Of a DNA stretch of 28,619 nucleotides, positions 1-9,751 are shown piece after piece. The notes beneath the pieces were generated by a model. It made no database searches, was not told the DNA's origin, and saw nothing but the letters and a program-made list of their open reading frames with translations. The stretch is from Brachionus koreanus (lineage: Eukaryota; Rotifera; Eurotatoria; Ploima; Brachionidae): positions 186,596-215,214 of the forward strand of contig PJRA01000182.1 in the NCBI GenBank assembly GCA_016987375.1, written 5' to 3'. Each line of letters begins with the position of its first letter. Within the stretch, counting starts at the first letter, position 1. Made by a program: the position numbers and the translations under genes.

Positions 1-1035
1 AAACGTTTAGACTTAAATTTTGTCGGCTAGAATCGAGTCCTACCTTTCAGCCACTTGATAGTGTTCTGAGAAAAACTAATATAAATCTTCAAATAAAGTG
101 TTTAATTAGGTGAATTATTTAAATTCTGAAAAATTTTAAATTAATAAATTAGAATATTTGCATAGATTATTAAAATAAAAAATTAAGATAAAAAATATAT
201 AGAAAATTTCTTGAAAGAGGAACAATTTTTAAGAAAAAAGTTTGAAATGTCCTCTTGAATTTGTTGGTGTGCAAGTCGACAATTTATTTTCCTTTTAATT
301 CATTGTGAATTATATAATGAATCGCTTTTCTAAAATCTTAGTTGCTTGGGATTCGTGAACTACATCAGATTAGTTGTAGTTGAGATAAATTTGGTTGTTC
401 AGATGGTGCATTTTATTGTGCAGTTTAATCCGTGTGTACTATTTTGGTAAAGTTTTAATTAGCAATAAACATTAAGAATACTTGTCTCCATGTTTTTATA
501 TAGTCATTTTATTGTATTTTTTGGTTCATTTTTAAATTTTAAAATTTAAATATTTTTTAGTAGATTTTTTAATTTATTCGTACATCAAGCTATAAGATGA
601 AACATCTTTTTGACCAATTTGTTATCCGTGCAAAAAGTGATAAAAATTCATTATTTTTCGCTACCGAATTATTTGATAATGAAATTATCTTAGATGATTG
701 ATAAACAGGATTATGAAATAAGAATATTTAATCGGCAAAAATTGAACTCTTAGATAATTTAAGAAACTCATAATTTGATATATTCGAAATTTTATTTACC
801 TATAAATTTACCTTTTTGATTAATTCGCAACTATTTGCTATTTACTAATTTCTATGATCATAAATATTTTCTATCAAGAGTTTTGACATTTCGAAGGAAG
901 TCTTCAAAAATTTAAGTGAACGATTTCGCTTGGAACCTTTGATAATTTAAATTTCGAAGTTTTTCGGAAATTTTCTGCTTTCAAAAAGACCGGAAACCAA
1001 ACAAACTCTTTTTTTTTGAATCTAACTTATCTTGC
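1..1035. other. AT-rich non-coding flank
   Basis: No reading frame with coding character is visible on either strand. The first 60 bases hold a degenerate copy of dispersed repeat family 1, described separately. The rest is AT-rich sequence with short A and T runs and no RNA gene that I can recognise. Confidence 0.6.
11..60 (+). repeat. Dispersed repeat family 1, copy R1
   Basis: Contains a G-T-C-C-T-[AT]-C-T-T-T-C-A-G-C-C-A-C core, preceded by a 'GGCTaGAATcGA'-like block. The same arrangement recurs near 2040, 6241 and 6531 in the same orientation. The copies are degenerate and the element boundaries cannot be fixed from four copies. Confidence 0.5.
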
Positions 1036-1040
1036 ATAAA

Positions 1041-1048
1041 TATAAAAA
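1041..1048 (+). promoter_or_regulatory. Candidate TATA box (TATAAAAA)
   Basis: TATAAAAA lies 61 bases before the ATG at 1102. A start of transcription about 30 bases downstream would give a short leader of about 30 bases. The surroundings are AT-rich, so chance matches are possible, but spacing and sequence are good. Confidence 0.45.
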
Positions 1049-1101
1049 CCGTTGATCATACTGTCATAAATCAAGAACAACAATTTCTAACAATATCAAC
1101 A

Positions 1102-1751
1102 ATGGAATTTGAACTATCATTTGAACTGAATCTCGAAAACACTTTTTGTGAATCAAGCTTCCTAGTTGTCCGAACGGGAAAGCGTCGAAGTATTCCTTCC
1201 ATAAAGAGATTGGACATTCAATTATCAAAAATTAAAACAACTTTGAATCGCAAAGTTTCATTGAGGAATCGCAAATTAGCAATAAATTTACAATCAGCTA
1301 GAATTAACCCAAGTTTCAACAGTATATATCAAACAAGAGATAATTTGTCCAGACAGACCATTTTTAGAAAAAATTCACTCAAAAAGACCACATCATCTTA
1401 TTTGAACGTAAATAATTCTTTAAATTTCAAAAATTAAAAACTAATAATTTTATTATTTTTTAGAAAAGAATAACTAAAAATTCTAATACATCAGAGTGTG
1501 CTAAAAACAGAATTGAACTGGATTTATTTAATAAACCCTTTCAGTTAAATGAAGATCAATTTGAAAATAAAAAAGTAACAACTCGACCAAGAATGGGTGT
1601 AGCATCTTTAAAAAAGAGTTCTTTAAACCAAGAAGTAACACGACCGAGCGTTGTTCCACTGCCATTCTTAGATCTAAAACCAGATTCATCTCTTACTCGC
1701 GTTTCGCTTTTTACTGTTAAAAAGAAATCCAAAAATCTCCAATTTTTCTGA
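1102..1751 (+). CDS. Two-exon gene for an unrecognised basic protein (197 aa)
   Basis: I do not recognise this gene. Exon 1 is 1102-1407 (102 codons from the ATG). A 56-bp intron follows at 1408-1463: it starts GTAAAT, has a CTAAT branch-like motif at 1441 and ends TTTTTTAG. Exon 2 (1464-1751) then stays open in the same phase for 95 codons to a TGA. Without splicing the frame stops at 1435. The N-terminal 25 residues are acidic (Glu-rich, with paired 'FEL' motifs); the rest is very basic and rich in Ser, Asn and Lys. Two 'TRP' motifs occur near residues 142 and 165. No signal peptide, membrane segment or known domain is visible, and the protein looks largely disordered. The TATA box at 1041 and AATAAA at 1824 frame a compact transcription unit. 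The antisense frame over exon 2 is a shadow. What I see is a clean splice restoring about 290 bases of open frame; expression is inferred. Confidence 0.6.
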
Positions 1752-1823
1752 TAATTCAATTATTTAGGTTCCGTTTTTTGGTGTTAATATATTTATTTTT
1801 GATATTTTTTTTATTAAATTTAT

Positions 1824-1829
1824 AATAAA
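1824..1829 (+). terminator. Candidate poly(A) signal (AATAAA) for the 1102-1751 gene
   Basis: AATAAA lies 73 bases after the TGA at 1749-1751. In such AT-rich DNA the hexamer is common, so position is the main support. Confidence 0.4.
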
Positions 1830-3740
1830 ACTGTAAAATCAATCAATTTATTTTTTTATTAAAAAAATAATAAATTTTAATATATCTGAAGCTTTTTGAT
1901 ACTTGAAAAATATATTTTAAAAACCAAGTTATATGAACTACATAAATTCAGAAATTGAATTTATTTTTAATTTTTTAAATCAATAAAAAATAAAATAAGT
2001 TTTTCCATTATCATTTAACTAACATTACTTTTATTTTAAATATAATTTTGGCAAATCTTTTGTCTGTTGGTATGGAAACAAAGTCCCTCATTTAAAAATG
2101 TTCTATTTATATAAAGAAAGAAAAACAGTTTCAATAAATAGACTAAAATGTTTAACTTTAATTTTTGGAATTAAAAAAAAAAGAAAGTTGATTTAAAAAT
2201 AAAATTAATTTTATTACCCTTGAGATAAATAGATCTAAAGCGGTAGCCAAATATTAGCTCATAGTGTGCTAGTGTCTCATTGATTAATTATTCATCGGTA
2301 CCTTCACTTTTTATTTCTATGAGGACATATTATTTATTTATTTTAAAAGATAATTAAATAACGATTAGACATATACATGCAATCTTTGATATTTCAATCA
2401 TTAGCAAAATTCAGAAATCATTAGCATTAGCATTTAGCTTTAATTCTAATTCTATGCTAAATAGTCATTGGAATATTAATGACAAGTCCTCAGGCGATTC
2501 AGAGTTTTAAATTTCAATTGAGCAAAATAATTTAATAAACCATTCTTGATCTCAATAAGAACAATAAAGGTGATCGTTAATGTCTTCTAGCTTATTAAAC
2601 TTGATTGAATCAAATCCAAGCTAAACACCACTCGAAATTTAAGCTTACATTAATCCAACGTTTTTGATGGCATAAACAAATTTTTATCTCCTCTCTTTAC
2701 ATAAACAAATGTTTTGTTTACAAATGAAAACTTGTTAAATTCCTGATTTTAAAAATATTCTACCGAAATATTTACAAGTTGATTCGCCTTGAGATTGATT
2801 TCGAATATTTTTCGATCAATCTCCCTGGTTGCATTTTTCAGTTAATTAATGTAAACAAAACCGATTTATCTCTAAGGAAATACTCGAGTCGAAAAAGACC
2901 GATTAATTTGTTTGAATACTTAGTTCCTTTTCATCGATCACTTGTCTTAATCCAGCCTAATAGGCAAGTTTTTTTTAGTAATTATTACAGGTGAAATATC
3001 AAATAGCATTAAGTCCGCTTTGTCATGCAAATACCATAAAGTGCAAACGAATAACTTGATAGATCTTGTCTCTAGATTAATTTCAGGCTATGAATTAATC
3101 TAGTGTCTAGGAAAAATAAAACTCAGTCAAAGATTTTATCATTATTTTCGAGCTGATTCCATATCTGATATCACACTTTCTTAGGCATATGCGTTTTACT
3201 GCAATTATCAGATCGATGACTTAAATACAAACTGATTATTTTCAGACTTATTTGCTTGCTAATTATACACCTAATCTTTGGTAATCATAGACGGATTAAT
3301 ATTTGTTTAGCCCAAAATAAGATCACACTCATTTGAATTGTTTATTGCAAATTGTTATTATCAAAATTTATCAGACAAAAAAAATCTCCTAAACTTTTAT
3401 ACACCTACTTTTTTTAGTAATAATTTCTAACCTAGTCCAAGCTCTTCTTTTTGCAAAATAGAAAAAAAATAGTTGAACAGTGAGGACTGAATAATGCATT
3501 GTAGAACATTACAGATACATCTGAGTCTTATCAGATTCTGTTGAATATTTGAATTGATATTAAAAAGTCAAGCAAAAAGCTTTTTCTGGAATTGATTTGA
3601 TTGAAATTTTAAAATTTAAATGAGAACAATTAATTTTTTTAACTAATTGAATGAAAAATTTAAAAGTAACTAATAAAAAGTTTTGAAATTTGCTATTTAC
3701 TAATAGATTAAAGCAATAACGATTACTAAAGACAATTTTT
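1830..3740. other. AT-rich intergenic stretch
   Basis: About 1.9 kb with no supportable gene. It contains one copy of repeat family 1 near 2040. A 71-codon open frame near 2779-2994 lacks an ATG start and any family resemblance. The rest is AT-rich with no RNA gene or element that I can define. Confidence 0.55.
2035..2095 (+). repeat. Dispersed repeat family 1, copy R2
   Basis: Shares with the copy at 6241 the ordered blocks AATATA-TT-G-CAAA, G-TTGG-ATGGAAA and AGTCC. It is the most degenerate of the four copies and has lost the CTTTCAGCCAC core. Confidence 0.45.
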
Positions 3741-3754
3741 TTTCAGGCGACTTA

Positions 3755-3835
3755 AAGGAAGAACTAAGATCCATTCCAAACTGCCCGGGTCTAAACCCAA
3801 CTATATATTTTTAAATGAAATAAATAAATAAATAA
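3755..3835 (+). repeat. Dispersed repeat family 2, copy with AAAT tail
   Basis: A CCATTC..CCCGGGTCTAAACCCA-ACTATATATTTTTAA-TGAAATAAATA arrangement resembles copies at 9088 and 12923. All three run from a short GC-richer block straight into an A-rich AATAAATAAA tail, which suggests the 3' end of a retroposed element. Confidence 0.4.
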
Positions 3836-3841
3836 ATAAAA
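3818..3841 (+). repeat. AAAT microsatellite
   Basis: About six tandem AAAT units form the tail of the family 2 copy. Confidence 0.8.
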
Positions 3842-3871
3842 ATAACAACAAAAATAAATAATTTTAATAAT

Positions 3872-3877
3872 TTTATT
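3872..3877 (-). terminator. Candidate poly(A) signal for the 3974-4894 gene
   Basis: The plus strand reads TTTATT, so AATAAA on the minus strand, about 97 bases past the TGA of the minus-strand gene. Support is positional only. Confidence 0.35.
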
Positions 3878-3973
3878 TTAATCTTGGAAATGGAAAAAAA
3901 TAAATTTTAAAAATATACAATAACTTTACAAAAAATAAATAAAATTGAATAAAAAAAAAAGCAATTAAAATAA

Positions 3974-4894
3974 TCAATTTTGATCAGGGTTAAAGACTCC
4001 ATTGGCAGCTGGATTGTAGTAAAGTTGATTGACTAAAGCTAGATTCAAATTGTGACCAAGAGCCCATTGTGGTTCCTTTAGAACAACACCAGTGTCATTA
4101 TGATACTTATTAATAATCTTTAAATTTTCATCAGAAATATCGGCGCACTTGACATTGGTTTGCTTTGGAGCATTGGTTATTTGAACAATGATCAAATCAT
4201 CGCTCAAATTACTCAAGCTACTATTATTGAAAGTAGATTCGATCAAAACGGGTGATTCTTGGCACTGAGTCGACTCGTCCAACTGACATGTTTGGTCGGC
4301 TAAACAATCATCTTCATATGAACAAAAAGGAATTGGATCAGTTTCGTCATAAAATCTGTTGCGGTTCATTGTACGATTCTTAGTGACCGGAGTGCTTGAC
4401 TCGACAAAATTTTCAGTGCAGTTAAGCGATGATTGCTGCTGATTATTGATTTCAGATGTAATCAAAAAAAATTGGTCACTGTTACACGAAGAGAGAGATG
4501 AAGTTGAGCTAGATGAAGATGTACCGTTCGAATAGCGTCTCGATCGTGCATTGAACATTGGAGTCATGTGCTGTTCGGTGTGTCTCAAACGCGATGCACA
4601 GTTATCCCTACGCATTTCAGCAGAGTCCAAGGTAACAAAATTGGACTTGTAGTCAAATTTCAACAATTGAACTTGGGACTTTGGTGTCTTGGTTGATTGC
4701 AAATTTTCTGGACTTTGATGCAGCAATTTGCGAATCTTGTGCGAAATGTAAGATTTGATTTTTTTATAATTTTTTGGTTTTGAATGCGTTGCTTGCATTA
4801 TTGAATTGAATTTGGCGTTCTGGTCAATGTAACTAGAACATTTATTTCTAATTTGTCTTTCAAATTCGGTTTTAAATACAATCGAGTTAGACAT
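3974..4894 (-). CDS. Single-exon gene for an unrecognised Ser-rich protein (306 aa)
   Basis: I do not recognise this protein. It is an uninterrupted 306-codon frame from the first ATG at 4894 to a TGA at 3974, far longer than chance in such AT-rich DNA. Residues 1-75 are basic and may form helices ('YKKIKSYISHKIRKLLHQ' near residue 43). A Ser-rich stretch covers residues 120-138 ('SNGTSSSSSTSSLSSCNS'). A Cys- and acid-rich part follows near 190-215. The last 50 residues look more ordered and hydrophobic ('EPQWALGHNLNLALVNQLYY'). There is no signal peptide or membrane segment, and composition suggests a cytoplasmic or nuclear, phosphorylatable protein. A TATATAAAG sits about 92 bases before the ATG, and a TGACGTAA-like CRE site (4924-4931) lies between them. 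Lack of introns is unusual next to the micro-intron genes here and fits a short inducible or lineage-specific gene; that reading is inference. Confidence 0.7.
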   Translation of the reverse strand: MSNSIVFKTEFERQIRNKCSSYIDQNAKFNSIMQATHSKPKNYKKIKSYISHKIRKLLHQSPENLQSTKTPKSQVQLLKFDYKSNFVTLDSAEMRRDNCASRLRHTEQHMTPMFNARSRRYSNGTSSSSSTSSLSSCNSDQFFLITSEINNQQQSSLNCTENFVESSTPVTKNRTMNRNRFYDETDPIPFCSYEDDCLADQTCQLDESTQCQESPVLIESTFNNSSLSNLSDDLIIVQITNAPKQTNVKCADISDENLKIINKYHNDTGVVLKEPQWALGHNLNLALVNQLYYNPAANGVFNPDQN

Positions 4895-4985
4895 TGTAAG
4901 ATCAGATAAATAAGTCTAGTCAATTACGTCAGATAGTTGTTAAATTTTTTCAATCTAAATAATGGACAATAAAACAAAAATTAGT

Positions 4986-4994
4986 CTTTATATA
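4986..4994 (-). promoter_or_regulatory. TATA box (TATATAAAG) of the 3974-4894 gene
   Basis: The plus strand reads CTTTATATA. On the minus strand this is a near-ideal TATATAAAG, placing the transcription start near 4955-4960 and giving a leader of about 65 bases before the ATG at 4894. Confidence 0.5.
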
Positions 4995-5072
4995 GAAAAA
5001 ATAGTTGATTGAGTCAAATTAAAAAACTTATTTGATTGATTGTTTGTTCGGTAAGATAACTGAGCGCGTGTC

Positions 5073-5087
5073 CTCTCTCTCTCTCTC
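5073..5087. repeat. CT/GA dinucleotide run upstream of the minus-strand gene
   Basis: A (CT)7-8 run, read as GAGAGAG on the minus strand, lies about 80 bases upstream of the TATA box. GA runs bind GAGA-type factors in insects. Here it could equally be a plain microsatellite. Confidence 0.6.
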
Positions 5088-5099
5088 AGCTAAGTTTAG

Positions 5100-6230
5100 A
5101 AAAAATGCCATCCTGATTTTAATCAGTTTGTTTTGCGAGAGAGAACAAAGTCAAAACTTATTTACTAAAAATGTCAAACAAGATTAACTTAATTAGATAT
5201 CTTTGCTACCGTTAAGCTACCTATCGTTTTTTTTTTTCAAACTCAATGTGTTAGAAAAAAAAAGAGGAAAAAAGCTTGCCGGAACAACATGAAATATACA
5301 CGCGTCTTTACAAAACAAATTTTGTTTCACTCGCATCATTTCAATACTAAAATATTCTTTTAATAGATAGAATTTTTCAAAAGTTAAATCTTTTCTCATT
5401 GGGCATAATTGTATAGCCAATCGATTAGTATGATAGATTAGAAACCAATGAGAAATACATTTTTGTGTGTATGAAAATCATTAACAAATGATCTGTGAAA
5501 ACTGCAGTTAGAACTAAGCAAACGAGAAAGAAAGAAAGAGAAAAAAAAAGCGGTTATTTGAATTTAAATTCAGTACACGGGCTTATTTGTTTAGGACAAT
5601 TAGCATAGATTGATCTACCTGAATTCAAACCGAGTGAGAAAATGCATGCGGACCAACTATGTCTATTCTGTATGACTCTGATCCCTAGCACTAAAAAAAC
5701 TCGGCTTTAAAAAAACACTCGAATTTAATTGAGTTAATTAAAATAACAATAGAATATTCGTTAGGGACTTATTTATTCTGACAATAATATTTAAATACTA
5801 CTTTGGACCAATGTACTCTATTCTTATTAGCTGGCCTTGTCAAACGTGTACTTATATACTATTTCAGAATTTTAGAATAGATGATATAATACTTGGAACG
5901 ACAGTCGAAATATCGTTTAGCTTAATTAGTTTAATCCTAATCCTAAAATTAAATGTGAATCGAGAATTCGCATTCGAACTCTCATAGGCCACAATAATGA
6001 ACTGAAAAATAGAATGCTTCATTGATTATGTAACTTGATTTATCTGAAATAGTTTCTATTAAATTAATTTTTAAAATTTCTATTAACTGATATATTCTTG
6101 GAACTTTACTAGAATTATTTCCTAATTAGTCTTAATTAGAATGTCATGACTGTTTGACATTGAGAGAGTCTACTGCTGAGTATTGTTCCAGTTATTAAAA
6201 AAAAAAAACATTATAAAAAGATATTTATTT
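5100..6230. other. AT-rich intergenic stretch
   Basis: No supportable gene. A 67-codon minus-strand frame at 5217-5420 has a Phe/Lys-biased tail made by homopolymers and no family resemblance. I see no RNA gene or defined element. Confidence 0.55.
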
Positions 6231-6231
6231 A

Positions 6232-6312
6232 TTTTTATTTAAAATATAGTTCGACAAAGCCTTGGCCGGTTGGAATGGAAATTTAGTCCTTGCTTTCAGC
6301 CACATGAAAAAT
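6232..6312 (+). repeat. Dispersed repeat family 1, copy R3
   Basis: The clearest copy: AAAATATAGTTCG, then GGTTGGAATGGAAATTTAG, then TCCTTGCTTTCAGCCACATG. It aligns block for block with the copy about 290 bases downstream and with the one at the left edge of the window. Confidence 0.6.
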
Positions 6313-6524
6313 AATATTGAATTTGTTAAAGAGGAGAAAAAAAAACTACTTAAATAAATAAGCATATAATTTTTTGGAAGACATTATGAAAAAAAAATTT
6401 TTTTTTTCATTTACAAAATAATTTTAGACTTGATTAATACAATTAACAATATTATTATGTATGTTGATTTGGGACTGAGGCCACCTTGAGGAACAAAAGA
6501 TATAAACACTGAATTCATTTATTA

Positions 6525-6605
6525 ATAATTAAAAATATAGTTTGGTTTGTAAACTCTGATAGTTTGGAATGAAACTTTGTCCTTACTTTCAGTCAAATGT
6601 ACTTA
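6525..6605 (+). repeat. Dispersed repeat family 1, copy R4
   Basis: Matches R3 through AAAAATATAGTTTGG, GTTTGGAATGAAACTTTG and TCCTTACTTTCAGTCA. It has the same orientation as R1-R3. Confidence 0.6.
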
Positions 6606-6609
6606 GTTC

Positions 6610-9085
6610 ATAGAAAAATTAAAAAGAAATTTTAATGAGTTAAAAAATAGAGATATAAAAATAAATGTTAGTAAAAAGCTTCTAAAGCTTTTTCAATGAT
6701 AAAAAAGCCATTGATTTAGTCATTTAGGAAATAAAAAAATTTTGTAATCTTTCTTTCTTTAATTTAGCTTGGTTCTTGTTATTTTTAGCTATCTAAAAAT
6801 CCAAGCTCAAAATGTTTAACTGTTATGTATGAATTAGAAAAATAAAATAAGTGTAAAACTTAAGTAAACGAAAAGAAACTATTTTCTTTTTATTTAACTA
6901 AGAACCCGATTCTCAAAGAGAAAAGCGACTTAAACAAGAGATAATCACTGTAAAAAGTGCTCATCAATTAAGTAGTAAAATCTGCTCTTTAAAAAAAAAA
7001 CTAATAAGTGGCATTTAAAACAAGATAATAAATAACTTTTTTCTTTTTGCTTTAAATTAGTAAATATCTAGGCACTTGATATTCTTTTGATTAGATTATA
7101 AAATTTATTATCTATTATTTTTTTCTTTTACTTTTCATATTAGGAAATTATTTAACTCATTAATTAAGTGCCGTCCGAGATCTAGTTGTGCAAGGAAATG
7201 TAACTAGTTTTGAACCAAATCTTGATTTGTACAAATTTCGTGTTTGCTCGAAAATTGATCGAAAATCTATCAATATCAAGCTAATTGCATGTAATTAAAA
7301 TCGAATAAATACTCATGACATAATAAAAAAATATTCCAATATTTGCTTAACTAATGCAATTTGATATTGTACAGTTAGTATGATGATGATCATCTGCCGA
7401 ACAGGTTCTGTTTAAATATTTGTTCCAGATAGTAAATGACATATTTTATTTGAGGCTAGCTTATCCAAAATAATTTATAATCCTGAAAATATTTTTAAAC
7501 AAATTTTGTGATTGATTTGCTCCTAATCAATTAATCGAACAATTGATTGATTAAATTATAATTATATATATATATAAATTAGCGAGAATTATAACTTTTT
7601 AGTATACCAATGTTTATAATTTATCATGGTGTATACGAGAAAGTTAAATTATCTACTAATTGAATAATTTCAACTTTATCGAAATGTTTCGATTGAACAT
7701 ATTTTTCTAGATTACATTTTTCCCACAAAATTTAATTTTAATGAAAAATGTTGCATCGTTCTCTGAGAATAATAAGTCTTGTTGTATGGAATTAAAATAT
7801 TCTGTTTCGAAATGCCTCTGAGCGACGATAAAACTGCACTGTTTTTTCATTACTTGCTGGGCTAGTTAATACTAACCCCAGAGGCTTTTCTAAGCTTATA
7901 GGTAACTCTTAACCACATACGTAAATCTCAATTTTTATTGCATTTATTGACAAATTAACCGATAAATTAAAAAATTTTGTGATAAGTTTAATTAATTTAT
8001 TCATCTCAGGAGAATTATTCAGATTCTATTGCATCACTGAGTTCCATTCAAGTGTTCTGTGTCTCAAGAACACTTTTGTTAGCTTAAAAATTAAATGTTC
8101 TATTGAGATTACAAAATATCCCGTTGTAATCAGACAATTTTTTAACATCATGTAAAAGAGCATTTCGGTTTAATAAAAAAAAAACACATTCAGAGAGCAC
8201 AGCCAGACTCACAAATCTAATCAATTAGATAAATTTATTAATCTTATTTTTTGGCGCAATCTATGAACGGTGCTAAAAGTTAATCATTTGTTTTACAGTA
8301 AGCTTCTGATAAATAAATTCAAACAAAAAGTAATATTCATTTTTTATGAGAGCTGAGCCACACATAGACAGCGAAGAAAATAAAAAGTTCAAAATGAAAG
8401 CTAAAATTTCAAATCTAGTTATTGCATTCATTAACAAGTTATTTAAATTAAGCTTTTGTATCCTTTCTTAAATAATCAGTTTAAATAAATTTAAAAACTC
8501 AATTATTAAAATTTATCAATATGTTATTTTTAAAATTTAAAATTAATTTTTTTTTACTTTACTTTTATTATTGAAAAATGAATAAATTAAAAATAGTAGT
8601 CACATTTAAAATATTTCTATACAAATAAAAACTATAATTGTTTCAGAGCTACCAATCTTTTTTCAAAATTTATCACCATCATAAACCATGAATTAATAGC
8701 CCGAGAGATCCAGAACTTAATGCTTCAAAGCTCTAACAGAGACCACCTAAAGTACAAAGTACCCCCTTGTACTCAATCCTAATCACATTATACTGATAAC
8801 AACATTTAATTTAATAATTTTAATCCAATATTAAAATTTATTTTCTACTCTAATTGTCCACAAAAACAAATATACATATATATATTGCTTAAAAGAAAAA
8901 AAAAAACTTTTCCTAAATTTTTTTAAATAGAAAAGAATAAATAAAATTTTTTCAAAATTCAATTTACCAATTAGCCTTATTGTTTATTATTAGAAAAAAT
9001 TGTGGATTTTTGACACTATTTTCTAATACTTTTTTCATCTTTTTTAATCTTTTTTTTTTAAAAAATATAAAAATTTCAAATTTGA
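6610..9085. other. Gene-free AT-rich stretch
   Basis: About 2.5 kb without an open frame worth calling on either strand. It contains a short TA run (7563-7576) and many A/T homopolymers. I see no transposase remnant, tRNA or other RNA gene. Confidence 0.6.
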
Positions 9086-9087
9086 GA

Positions 9088-9165
9088 TTTTAAACGAAGG
9101 CTATTCGGACAAACCCACGGGTACTCCCCCACAATTATTTATTAAATAAAAAAAATAAAATAAAT
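9088..9165 (+). repeat. Dispersed repeat family 2, copy near 9.1 kb
   Basis: TTTAAACGAAGGC, then TATTCGGACAAACC, then a C-rich block, then an AATTATTTATTAAATAAAA-type A-rich tail. The first two blocks are nearly identical to those at 12923-12955. Confidence 0.6.
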
Positions 9166-9720
9166 ATTATAAACCGAGTAAATTTTTATTTACTCTAATC
9201 CATCTCTAGAGAATTTTAAACACATTTAAAATAATTATTAAATAGTTAGAATTATATTAGAGTTTTTCGTTGAAGCGTTAGGCATTTTTCCAGATCGTGT
9301 TAAAATTTTTTTTACTAAACAGAAGCCTTGAAACAATGTACAGAGCAAAAGACAAACAAAAAAAAATGGTATGGCTAAATCATCAAGAGAATAAAATTAA
9401 TTATTCTAAATTCATATTTTAATTAACTTGTAGAATAGTTAATTAAAAATCCGGTTGTAAATTATTTGCTTGGTTAGTTTTCAAAAAAAAAACATTTTCA
9501 TTTAATCTAATTTTAAAGTCCCCTAGGTCAAATAAGCTAGTATATCTTAAAATGTTTAAAGAAAACAAACAGGTAAATAAAGTACTAAAAAAACATTCTA
9601 ATAGGCAAATAAGTGATCATTCAAGCTTAAAAAAAAACAAAAAAGTTTCCTAATTGTCAAATTAAGCAAATATTGATATTATTGGACGCGTCGGTAATCA
9701 AATTTTGAAAATAATTTTTA
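9166..9720. other. AT-rich 3' flank of SLC33A1
   Basis: No open frame, RNA gene or repeat that I can define. It lies downstream of the SLC33A1 poly(A) signal. Confidence 0.5.
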
Positions 9721-9724
9721 AGGT

Positions 9725-9730
9725 TTTATT
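9725..9730 (-). terminator. Candidate poly(A) signal of SLC33A1
   Basis: TTTATT on the plus strand gives AATAAA on the minus strand, 21 bases past the stop codon. This would mean a very short 3' UTR, consistent with the compact gene structure. Confidence 0.45.
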
Positions 9731-9751
9731 CTGAAAACTATTTACTAACAT

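Noticed and set aside
1556..1759. Minus-strand 67-codon frame
   Set aside because: It is antisense to exon 2 of the 1102-1751 gene, whose sense frame is open, in phase after splicing and ends in a stop with a poly(A) signal beyond.
2779..2994. Plus-strand 71-codon open frame with an AG before it and a GT after it
   Set aside because: It begins with TTG rather than ATG, has no recognisable family, and no partner exons can be found on either side. AG and GT are too common in this DNA to count as splice evidence.
5217..5420. Minus-strand 67-codon frame with an ATG
   Set aside because: Low-complexity ends made by homopolymer runs, no promoter or poly(A) context and no resemblance to a known protein.
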